Shown here one piece after another: positions 51,586 through 60,100 of a DNA stretch of 64,000 nucleotides. Below the pieces are notes generated by a model. It did not search any database. It saw nothing but the letters and a program-made list of their open reading frames with translations, and was not told the origin of the DNA. The position numbers were made by a program, and so were the translations under genes. Source of the stretch: Neolewinella agarilytica (GTDB lineage Bacteria > Bacteroidota > Bacteroidia > Chitinophagales > Saprospiraceae). The stretch is from NCBI RefSeq assembly GCF_900110645.1, contig NZ_FOFB01000001.1, forward strand, positions 1 to 64,000, written 5' to 3'. Positions within the stretch are counted from its first letter, which is position 1. Each line of letters opens with the position of its first letter.

Positions 51586-52017
51586 ATGCGCTTCAGCTCT
51601 CAGCTAAACGTGAAGCAGGAAGGGAACAAGCGACTTGTCTTCGGAAACATCCGAAAGAAATGGCTGGTGCTGCAGCCGGAAGAATTTGTTCGCCAGCTCC
51701 TCCTTCATTTCTTTATCGGAGATATGCGCTACAACCGTAACCGCATAACGGTGGAACGAGGGGTTACGGTTAATTCGGAATCCCGCCGGACGGACATCCT
51801 GATTTTTGACGCCGATATGCGCCCCTTTCTGCTGGTGGAGTGCAAAGCACCGAAAATTCCGCTGACCACGGATGTCTTCCGCCAGGCCGCCAACTACAAT
51901 GGCCCGATAAAGGTGCCCTACCTGATGATCTCCAACGGTAGAGAAAGCTACGTGGCGGAAATAGATTACGCGGCCAAAGACTACCGCTTTTTGACGGCAG
52001 TTCCGGAGTGGTTGTAG
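51586..52017 (+). CDS. HsdR N-terminal-domain-like protein
   Basis: 143 residues from the ATG at 51586, 10 bp after acpH, so probably co-transcribed. It is a stand-alone restriction-type nuclease fold of the type I HsdR_N group: PEEFVRQLLLHFFI, RRTDILIFDADMRPFLLVECKAP (Asp, then Glu-x-Lys as in PD-(D/E)xK nucleases) and QAANYNGPIKVPYLMISNG. The longer frame from 51463 overlaps acpH and is rejected. No methylase or specificity subunit is near, so it is not a restriction system; role unknown. Confidence 0.8.
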   Translation: MRFSSQLNVKQEGNKRLVFGNIRKKWLVLQPEEFVRQLLLHFFIGDMRYNRNRITVERGVTVNSESRRTDILIFDADMRPFLLVECKAPKIPLTTDVFRQAANYNGPIKVPYLMISNGRESYVAEIDYAAKDYRFLTAVPEWL

Positions 52018-52074
52018 AGACAGGTCAACCGCAAGTTCGAAGCCGAACGCCCATCACCCACTACCTTTACCTCC

Positions 52075-53646
52075 ATGCCCCTCATTCTGGACATTCAGGA
52101 CTTAACCATTGCCTTCGGAGATAATCCGCCGGTTGTGGACGGTGTCACCTTTACACTGGAAGCGGGAGAGCAGCTGGGAGTTCTTGGTCTTTCCGGCTCG
52201 GGAAAAAGTATGACTGCCCTGGCCTGCCTCGGCCTGTTACCTCCGGAAGCGAAGGTGATAAGGGGCAGTATAAACTACTACTCCAGAGAAGGGCAACAGA
52301 CCAACTTGCTCGCTCTTAGCGAGAAGGAATGGTCCGGCTTCAGGGCCAAAGAAATAAGCCTTGTTTTTCAGGAGCCGCTTACGGCTTTGAACCCCGTGCA
52401 CAGGGTTCGCAAACAACTTACCGAGGCCATTCAAAAACTGCTCCCCGGCATAAGCACCACAGAGGCAAGAGAACACCATCTTAGAGAATGGCTGGCCCGC
52501 GTTGAGCTGCCAACTGAACAGCACGACAGAATTCTGTCCGCTTATCCTCACGAACTGAGCGGTGGCCAGCGGCAACGACTGCTCATTGCCCTGGCCTTGC
52601 TGGCGGAACCAGGAATCCTCTTCGCTGACGAACCCACTACGGCTCTGGATACCATCACAGAGACCGGTATCCTCGATCTGCTGGCCCGCCTCCGGCGGGA
52701 GCTGAATATGACCACGGTTTTCATTACGCACGACCTGGACGTACTTCGTCGTACTTCTGATCGATTACTGGTCATGCGATCCGGAAAGATCATACGGGAA
52801 GGAAAATCAAAAGAACTGATCACTGATAGCCCGGAAGAAAGGTCAAGGCTCTTTCGGGTTCCGGGAGAAGAGAAAGAAGTACCAAGGACTTTGGTAAAGG
52901 CGAAGCACCACTCTCCCGCCCCGGCGGCTTCCGCTTTGACCGTTAGCCAGTTGAAGGTCTCCTACCGGGGAAGAGCCGCCTGGCCCTGGTCTTTGCCGGA
53001 GGAGTTATTAGCCGTCAGGTCCGTAAACCTGCACGTTGATTGCGGAGAATGGGTCGCGCTGGTTGGCCCAAGCGGCTGTGGTAAGAGTAGTATAGCCCGT
53101 TGCCTGGCGGGCCTTGTTCCTAAGCTCAGCGGGGAGATAAAGCCGCCGGCTAACGGGAACATTCAGCTTGTTTTTCAAGACCCTTTCAGTTCGCTCAACC
53201 CCAGCCATACGGTATTAACGGCTCTCCGGGAGGTCCTTCAGCTGGGGAGGAGTCAGGACACGGCAGAAAGTTTGCTGGCAGCCGTAGGCTTACCCGCTAC
53301 GGAATACGGAGAGCGACTTCCGGCGGCCCTGAGTGGCGGGCAGCGACAGCGGGTGGCTATCGCCAAAGCGCTGGCTGCAGGGCCTGGACTTTTAATTGCC
53401 GACGAAGCGGTGTCCGCCTTAGATGTCCCGCTGCGAAAAGATATCCTGGCACTGCTCAACACCATTCGCCAGGAAAGAAATATAGGACTGTTGTTCATTA
53501 GCCATGACCTTAAGCTGGTGGCTCAATACGCCGATCGGGTTCTGGTAATGGAAGCAGGACAAATAGTGGAAGAAGGCCCGGCTGGCCAGGTACTGGCTAA
53601 ACCGGAAAGTGAGATGGGGAAACGGCTGGTGGCAACTAAAGAATAA
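52075..53646 (+). CDS. double ABC ATPase of peptide-transporter type
   Basis: 523 residues with two ABC domains of the DppD/DppF (oligopeptide) type in one chain. Domain 1: Walker A GLSGSGKS (38-45), signature LSGGQRQRLLIALALL, Walker B ILFADEPTTALD. Domain 2 (about 290-520): GPSGCGKSS, LSGGQRQRVAIAKAL, LLIADEAVSALD. It would energise uptake (or YejF-like import) of peptides at the inner membrane, but no permease or binding-protein genes are next to it, so its partners must be elsewhere. Confidence 0.88.
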   Translation: MPLILDIQDLTIAFGDNPPVVDGVTFTLEAGEQLGVLGLSGSGKSMTALACLGLLPPEAKVIRGSINYYSREGQQTNLLALSEKEWSGFRAKEISLVFQEPLTALNPVHRVRKQLTEAIQKLLPGISTTEAREHHLREWLARVELPTEQHDRILSAYPHELSGGQRQRLLIALALLAEPGILFADEPTTALDTITETGILDLLARLRRELNMTTVFITHDLDVLRRTSDRLLVMRSGKIIREGKSKELITDSPEERSRLFRVPGEEKEVPRTLVKAKHHSPAPAASALTVSQLKVSYRGRAAWPWSLPEELLAVRSVNLHVDCGEWVALVGPSGCGKSSIARCLAGLVPKLSGEIKPPANGNIQLVFQDPFSSLNPSHTVLTALREVLQLGRSQDTAESLLAAVGLPATEYGERLPAALSGGQRQRVAIAKALAAGPGLLIADEAVSALDVPLRKDILALLNTIRQERNIGLLFISHDLKLVAQYADRVLVMEAGQIVEEGPAGQVLAKPESEMGKRLVATKE

Positions 53647-53798
53647 TATGATCGTAAAGGTTGTAGTGATAGTATAGTAGTAATTCACAATTGATTAGTT
53701 GGGGTACTACCACCATGATAAAACGGAGAATCCTTACGAAAAAGTAAATATGTTAAGGCGGCGTACACAAAACCGCCCGGAATACCGTTTGTAGAAGC

Positions 53799-54410
53799 AT
53801 GATCAAGAAAATTCTTCTCGCCTCCTGGCTATTTCCACTATTCCTGACGGCTCAATCTTATGACGCCTCTTTAGGCCTGCGCCTGGGAACGGACTGGGGC
53901 GCAACGGCACAGATTAGAGTACCACAGGTGCACAAAAACTTTGTGCTGGAAGGCATCCTGCAGTCCAGCTTGCAACGGGACGAAGGCTCCTTTACCCTAC
54001 TGGGCAAGCAGCACCGTCCTCTCTTAAGCAGACGGCTGAATCTTTTCTATGGTGCCGGCGTTCACGCTGGCTGGAACAACGAGCTGGACAAGGAAACCGG
54101 AGAAGAAATCGGTGGCCCGGTGGGCATCGATGGCGTAGTGGGCATTGAGGCTACCTTTGCCGGCTTCAATCTCTCTTACGATTTCAAACCAGCCATCAAT
54201 GTTGGAGGGGGAAGCTCCCTCTTATACGCCCAGACGGGTATCAGTATCCGTTACGTGATCGCCAAGCGCAACGTTATCTGGGACAAGAAGAAGGAGCGGG
54301 CTAACCGCAAAGACAAGAAACAGCGGCAGCGGGAGAAAAACAGAGAGAAAAAGCGAAAGGAGCGGGAAGCCAGCGGTAAAAAATGGTTTGAAGTCTGGAA
54401 GAAAGGGTGA
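53799..54410 (+). CDS. small outer-membrane barrel-like protein with basic tail
   Basis: 203 residues. Signal peptide to LTAQS. Residues about 20-160 alternate polar and hydrophobic in strands (ASLGLRLGTDWGATAQIRV, FVLEGILQSSLQ, LNLFYGAGVHAGWN, FAGFNLSYDFKPAINV, LLYAQTGISIRYVI), enough for an eight-strand barrel. The last 45 residues are nearly all Lys, Arg and Glu (KKKERANRKDKKQRQREKNR and on). The tail would stay outside the barrel, perhaps facing peptidoglycan or LPS. No family named. Directly followed by the structured repeat at 54419. Confidence 0.65.
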   Translation: MIKKILLASWLFPLFLTAQSYDASLGLRLGTDWGATAQIRVPQVHKNFVLEGILQSSLQRDEGSFTLLGKQHRPLLSRRLNLFYGAGVHAGWNNELDKETGEEIGGPVGIDGVVGIEATFAGFNLSYDFKPAINVGGGSSLLYAQTGISIRYVIAKRNVIWDKKKERANRKDKKQRQREKNREKKRKEREASGKKWFEVWKKG

Positions 54411-54418
54411 CGGAATCA

Positions 54419-54616
54419 GGGCGCCGGAGCGCAGGTGCAGGGGTTTCCCCGGCTACCACGCGCTCCGGCGCGTGTACGGACTTTGCGCGGTCCCCGCGCT
54501 GAGGACAGCTGTTTTCAGGCACGCACGCGGGAGCGTGCTTAGCCCCTTCGCGCGCGGGAGCGCGTGGTGGCCGGCACACTGCCGCAAAACATTCCTCTGC
54601 ACCTGCGGCCCCGCCC
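54419..54616. repeat. structured repeat element, copy A (198 bp)
   Basis: Bounded by inverted arms GGGCGCCGGAGCGCAGGTGC (54419-54438) and CTGCACCTGCGGCCCCGCCC (54597-54616). Inside, CCGGCTACCACGCGCTCC (54449-54466) pairs 17 of 18 with GGAGCGCGTGGTGGCCGG (54557-54574). Further stems: GCGCGG-TCC-CCGCGC (54485-54499) and GCACGC-GGGA-GCGTGC (54523-54538). Homologous along its length to the copy at 63190-63385. It fills the gap before the caspase-like gene. Confidence 0.8.
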
Positions 54617-54711
54617 AAAATTTTCCTTTTGTAAAATAAGCACCGGCCGGTAACCGTTCCTTTGTCACTTCCCCGATTTTATTACTTCACACATCCGGTA
54701 ACCCCTAACTC

Positions 54712-55791
54712 ATGCTCTTGCGGAGACTACTCCTCCTGTGCCTGGCCAGCCTGTTCCTTGCCGCTCTCAGCGCTGAAACCCGCCACATACACGTTATTCA
54801 ACTCCTTGATGATAACAGCCCGAATTTTCTGATCCGTGAAGGTTGTCGCAGTATTGATTACGGCGTTGCCCGCGAGGTGGATCGCATTCAGACGGCTCTT
54901 GGTATTTCAGACGTTCATTATTACCGACTTAACGGGATGAGCTTCAGTGCCGAAGCACTGGACTTCGTTATTGACTACCAACTCTCCTATCAGGAACGGG
55001 ACATCGTCCTTTTTGTCTATGCCGGTCATGGATTCCGCACCCCCAACAGTACCAATCAACTCCCTAAATTATACTTTACCGGATATGACACGGCTCGGGA
55101 AGGCGACGACATCCGGCTGAGATTACTCGAACGAAACCCAAGCGTACTGCTGAATATTGTTATTGCCTGCAATGCTACGCAACAAAACTACCAGGTTCCT
55201 CCCGGCCAGCCACAGGATAGCGGACCAACCCAGAACCGACTGGCTGCACGTCCGCGATCCTCCCGTCCCTACGAAGTCTTATTTGCTGATCAGCCGGGCT
55301 ACACCAAAGTTGTAGACCTGGTGAGTTCTGACCGGGAGTACGAAACCTTCATGAGCCGGGATGGAGGCATTTTCTTTAGTGAAGTCATCTATGCCTTTGA
55401 AGAGATATTTGCCGACGAACGATTCAGCAACTGGCCCGCCATCTGCAATTACATCAGTAACCAAACGTTACAACGAACCAACACGCGAAAGCTACCGCAA
55501 AAGCCCTATTGTGCCTACAGTGTCTTTGCCGCTATCGCCGAAGCACCGCTGGTAACCGCCAGCCGGCTCACCAGCAGTCAACCGCTGGGCTGCCGCATGG
55601 CTGCCCGGGCCTTGCGAAAAGATCAGCGCATGGAACTGAAAATTCTGCGCAGGCGGCACCGTCGGGAGAGTGCCTCTTCGAAGAATCGAGCCGAACGAAA
55701 ACTGGTCAACGCCAGGCATCGTCAGGAGACCAGCCAGATGAAATATGTGCATTTGCAGGCTTACCAGCGTCAATCCGGCTCCTGCAAATAA
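54712..55791 (+). CDS. caspase-like (C14) protease, exported
   Basis: 359 residues. N-terminal hydrophobic signal (LLLLCLASLFLAALSAE). A caspase-fold p20-like part has the His/Cys dyad: IVLFVYAGHGFR (His106) and LNIVIACNAT (Cys153), with strands HIHVIQLLDD and a regulatory-looking helix between. The region 170-290 continues the fold (YEVLFADQPGY, FFSEVIYAFEEIF). The last 65 residues are a strongly basic helix (LRKDQRMELKILRRRHRRES...). Likely cleaves after basic residues like other bacterial metacaspases (inference). Alone on its strand between the repeat and the PorP/SprF gene. Confidence 0.8.
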   Translation: MLLRRLLLLCLASLFLAALSAETRHIHVIQLLDDNSPNFLIREGCRSIDYGVAREVDRIQTALGISDVHYYRLNGMSFSAEALDFVIDYQLSYQERDIVLFVYAGHGFRTPNSTNQLPKLYFTGYDTAREGDDIRLRLLERNPSVLLNIVIACNATQQNYQVPPGQPQDSGPTQNRLAARPRSSRPYEVLFADQPGYTKVVDLVSSDREYETFMSRDGGIFFSEVIYAFEEIFADERFSNWPAICNYISNQTLQRTNTRKLPQKPYCAYSVFAAIAEAPLVTASRLTSSQPLGCRMAARALRKDQRMELKILRRRHRRESASSKNRAERKLVNARHRQETSQMKYVHLQAYQRQSGSCK

Positions 55792-56099
55792 AACTATTCC
55801 CGTCAGATCAGTCCCTTTACCCCTTATACCGGCCCGCTTCCTAAACCAGGGCGGTCTTAACGGTTAGTTGAAAAAAATAATAGTATTTTTGCCCCCACTT
55901 TGAGAAGAGTCAAAACGGATCCCTTCCCCCACGGTTTGCCTCCTTAGTCTCCACGAATAACACCATTTAGTAAACACTTACGACCGTTGACAATAGCGGG
56001 CGAAGGTGATCGTTCTGCAATACGTAGGCCGACGCAGCTCCGCCCATTTAAGAATCGTGATCCCATGTCCGTATTGCCCCGGACGGAAAAAATCTGTTT
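55792..56099 (+). promoter_or_regulatory. upstream region of the PorP/SprF gene, with -7 box
   Basis: Gene-free 308 bp. TATTTTTG at 55884-55891 fits the -7 box, but the only TTG upstream is 13 bp away, and the leader would be about 200 nt. A small GTCCG/CGGAC hairpin (about 56068-56086) lies before the start. Nothing else recognised. Confidence 0.4.
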
Positions 56100-57053
56100 A
56101 TGAATAATACCCGACTCCTTTGTCTTGGGTTATTGCTGGCGCTGATGGGTGCCGGTAACCTTTTCGGCCAGCAACTATCTCTCTTCACCCAGTATAGGGA
56201 AGCAGCGACGCTGATAAATCCAGCAGCGCTGGAAAGTGATTTTCTTACTTACGGCTATAATATGTCAGTTGGCGCCAACTATCGGCGCCAGTGGGCTGGC
56301 CAGGAAAATACTCCGGAGACGCAATCTATCCGGTTTTCCTACATTAACCCTTACCAGAGCGGGGCGACCATTACGGCAGGAGGCTACCTGCTTAACGACC
56401 AAACGGGGCCTACGGGTTACACCGGTTTTTACGGTCGTATTGGAACGGTCCTGAGCCCGGATCCGGAACAAGGCGGCATCAGTGTTGGTTTGTCAGCAGG
56501 CTACGTTGGCTACCGGGTTCGGTCCAGTGAATTGATTCTTCGTGACGTTGGTGACCCTCTCGGCGGTGTTGACCAAAGCCAAAGTCACCCGGATATCGGT
56601 CTGGGTGTGTACGCCTATCGCTTAACTGGCGACCATATGTTCTACGGAGGAGTCTCCATTCCCCAGCTTCTTGGTTTTGACCTGACCTTTCAGAACGATG
56701 CCGGGGATTTTGAGATCCAACGCCTTCGCCACTACTACGGTATGGCGGGCTGGTACTGGTTTACCGGAGCGGACAGTTACCTGGAAGTCAGCACCTGGGT
56801 TAAGTACGTAGACGGTGCTCCGTTTAACGCTGACGTTAACCTGCGCTATCAACTTCCCAGTGCTCCCTACATTGGCTTTGGTATGAGCACGGCGGGTAAT
56901 TTTCACTTTGAAGCGGGCATCAACGTTGGTCAGTCCTATAATGCAGACACCAACTTCCGGGTAGGCTACGGTTTTGATTACTCCTTCCAGAGTTTCGGCC
57001 CAAGTGTTGGTGGCACCCACGAAATCCAGTTGGCCGTAGCACTTAGCCGTTAA
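56100..57053 (+). CDS. PorP/SprF-family T9SS membrane protein
   Basis: 317 residues: signal peptide to FGQQ, then the family opening LSLFTQYREAATLINPAALES, and beta strands through to the C-terminus (IQLAVALSR). PorP/SprF proteins are outer-membrane barrels; SprF is needed for surface delivery of type-B CTD adhesins such as SprB. The next gene (57122), 68 bp on, encodes exactly such a type-B adhesin, so this is probably its dedicated partner. Confidence 0.9.
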   Translation: MNNTRLLCLGLLLALMGAGNLFGQQLSLFTQYREAATLINPAALESDFLTYGYNMSVGANYRRQWAGQENTPETQSIRFSYINPYQSGATITAGGYLLNDQTGPTGYTGFYGRIGTVLSPDPEQGGISVGLSAGYVGYRVRSSELILRDVGDPLGGVDQSQSHPDIGLGVYAYRLTGDHMFYGGVSIPQLLGFDLTFQNDAGDFEIQRLRHYYGMAGWYWFTGADSYLEVSTWVKYVDGAPFNADVNLRYQLPSAPYIGFGMSTAGNFHFEAGINVGQSYNADTNFRVGYGFDYSFQSFGPSVGGTHEIQLAVALSR

Positions 57054-57121
57054 ACGCCGGCCATTTTATGCTCCAAAGCTCCCCGTACATCTTACATCCC
57101 ACGATCTCAAGAATTTTACCC

Positions 57122-60100
57122 ATGCGGTACCTACTACTTATCATTACCCTGGCCTTTGGCACTGCTCTTACGGCTCAGGTATCTACTACTTTCATTCTTC
57201 CTAATCTGGCGGCCGATAACAATACGGAGGTCTGTTTACCCATCTCGGTGATTGACTTTTCCGCAACGATTGAGTTTGGCTTTGCCCTGCAGACCGATAA
57301 GCCGGAAGATGGAGGAGCGTTGACCTTCTCCCGGGTCCAGAATCTGAATCCGGACCTTCCCGGTTTTGGTATGGAAGATTTTGACTTGAGCACCTACCTT
57401 CCGGCCGGACTCATCACCGTAAATTGGCGAACCTACCTCGATGGAGAGGACTGTGAAACGGCTCCGATTGTTACGCTCGATGATGGCGCAATCCTCTTTG
57501 AGGTTTGTTACAATGTTAGCGGCCCGATTGCCACTCAACACCCTGTTCGCTTCTTCAACAAACCGGACGATGACCCTTTTGACGGTGTTGACGACAGCGT
57601 AGACATCACCTTTAACCGGAGAAACACCTGTAATGTCGGTGGTTTCCCTGGTATTGAGCAGGGCTCAGTAACCGTTGGTGTGAGTCCATTAATTCTGACC
57701 ATTACCGATGAAGAAGGCATCTACCAACCCGGAGACACCTATTGCGTGGAGGTAGTTGCAGAATCTGGCTTTGACAACCTCAAGGGCTACCAGTTCGGAA
57801 TTCAATTTGATAATACAGTATTACAAGTGATTTCTGCCACGGCGAACACGGACCTGCCACAAAACTCAGATGGTGGCTATAACCTATTCGACGGTGATGC
57901 CTTTTATGGGGTCTGGGCTCCCTTTGGAGACCTGGTGGAATCTCTTGATCCAGGAACCTCTCTGGTAACCGTTTGCTTTGAGATCATTGGAGAATGTCGG
58001 GGGCGAACCGATATCAATATCGGAGAAATCCCCACCAGTTCGGGCGGAACCCGCCCCGTTGAAGCTAACGGTGATGGCCCTGGACTTGTCGCTATACCCG
58101 TAGTTCAGGAAGGTATTCGGTTGATCATCGACGATTGTAACCCAGACGGATTTGACGTTGTTGTTGACTGCCCGGATCAGCCTGTAAACTTTGGTGACGA
58201 AGGTTTCTGTGTCGCCATTCGTGCCGGAGACGACTTCGAGAACATGACTGATATTGATTACCTCATTAAGTGGGACCCGAGCATCCTGGAGTTTGCCAAT
58301 ATTGGAGCCCGCAATCCTGACCTATTCATTAATATTGGTGATGACTTTGACGATTCAGGAGTAAACAATGGAGTTCTGAGTTTTGATTGGGACGCCGTTG
58401 GCAGCCAGAGTCCTTCCGTAAATGAAGGAGACCTAATCTATGAAATTTGTTTCAACGCCATTGGATTCGGTGGCACCAGCTCGGTGACTATTGCAGATTT
58501 CCGAAACGATATTCGAAACACGGACGGCCCCTTCCGTGGCCTCAACCCCACTAACTGTGCCATTACCATTCAGAAGCCGGAGGGTGTAGCCATCCGCTAC
58601 CCTTCAACCATTGGGTTCAGCTCTACTCAGCAAAACTGCTTTGATTTGGAAGTTGATGGCTTCACGGACGTCACCTCCTTTAGCATATTTGTAACCTACA
58701 GCGCTTTCCTGTTTGAGTTTGATGCTTTCACCCCAGACGTTGCGGGCGTGACGGCTACAATGTTAGCCGATGGGCTGTATCGACTGGACTATAGCGGAGC
58801 CCCGATTACACTTACGGATGGATCATCACTTGGCTCATTTTGCTTATTGGCAGAAGACGGGGCAACACCCGGGGATTGTGATTTGCTCGGTAACGGAGGC
58901 TTCATTGCTGACCAGGTTGTCACCACCGAAAGCGAAGGTAATTCCGTGCCCGTAGAGGTATTTAACGGAGAAGCCTGTGTGCTTTTCCCAAACGGCTTTG
59001 GCATTACTATTGAAGATACGGAAGGAGACATTGGAGACAACTTCTGTGTACCGGTATTAGCGCAGAACTTTGTCAATATCCAGACGGCTAACATTCAGTT
59101 TAACTTTGATCCAACGCTGGTGGAATTCAGCAGCATCAATATCAGTGGTAGTAACTGGCCAGGACTGAACACTGCTGATTTCGACCTGAGTCAAACGGGT
59201 GTGGGTATCATCACCCTTAATTTTGACAGCGAAGGAGCAGGCGTATCTCATGCCGGAGGAGCCGTTGAGTTCCGGGCCTTCAGCCTTTGCTTCAACGCAA
59301 GGAACCGGGACGAGTGTTTTGATCTTACGGCTGAAGATGCTGCTACCCCTCCCACCGTTACCGATGATGGAGACGGTAGCATCATATACCAGGGAGGAGA
59401 AGTTTGCCTCAATGACCGGTTAATCCTGATCAGCATCGACGCCGTCGACGCCAGCTGTAGTGATGCCGACGACGGAGGCATTCGATTTGAAGTAGCTCCC
59501 CGCCCCAATAATGAAGATGTCTTCATCCGCACGGACAACCCCGTCCGGCTCGGTAATAACGGCTCCGTAGACGGTCTTTTGCCCGGAACAACCAACTACG
59601 TCCTCTACAACGCTAACGGTACCGTAGCGCTTGAAGGAAGCATAGAAATTGGGGTAAATCAGGATAATGCCGCCTTTGCCAACGCCGGCGAAGACAGAAC
59701 GCTCAGCTGTGCCGACCCTCAGACTGCGCTGATTAATGGGCGCGATAATATTGGTGAGGCATACGAATTGTTTATCGTTCAGGGAGACGGCACCACCAGA
59801 AACGTTGGCGGCGGCAATGTTGGCGGAGGCGGAAACGTCGTAGCCTCCGTAAGTGAACCCGGCACATATCTCCTGGAGGTCTTTAGTGCCAGTGGTTGTA
59901 GTGCCATCGACACCGTAGAGGTGTTGGGCATCAACCGCCCCGTTGCAGAGGTGCCAGATGAGCTCATCATTGACTGTAACAACGAAACGGTTGTCCTCGA
60001 CGCCGCTGGCTCCAGCGAAGGTGGCAACGTCAGCTACCTCTGGGAACGCATCAATGGTGAAGGGACTCCCTTAGATACCGTAGGTACTAACGCGCAGGAA

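Noticed and set aside
51586-53646. Restriction or defence island suggested by the HsdR_N domain
   Set aside because: No methylase, specificity or helicase genes; neighbours are acpH and an ABC ATPase.
54388-54668. Frames within the structured repeat at 54419
   Set aside because: GC-rich palindromes keep all frames open; no start context or homology-like motifs.
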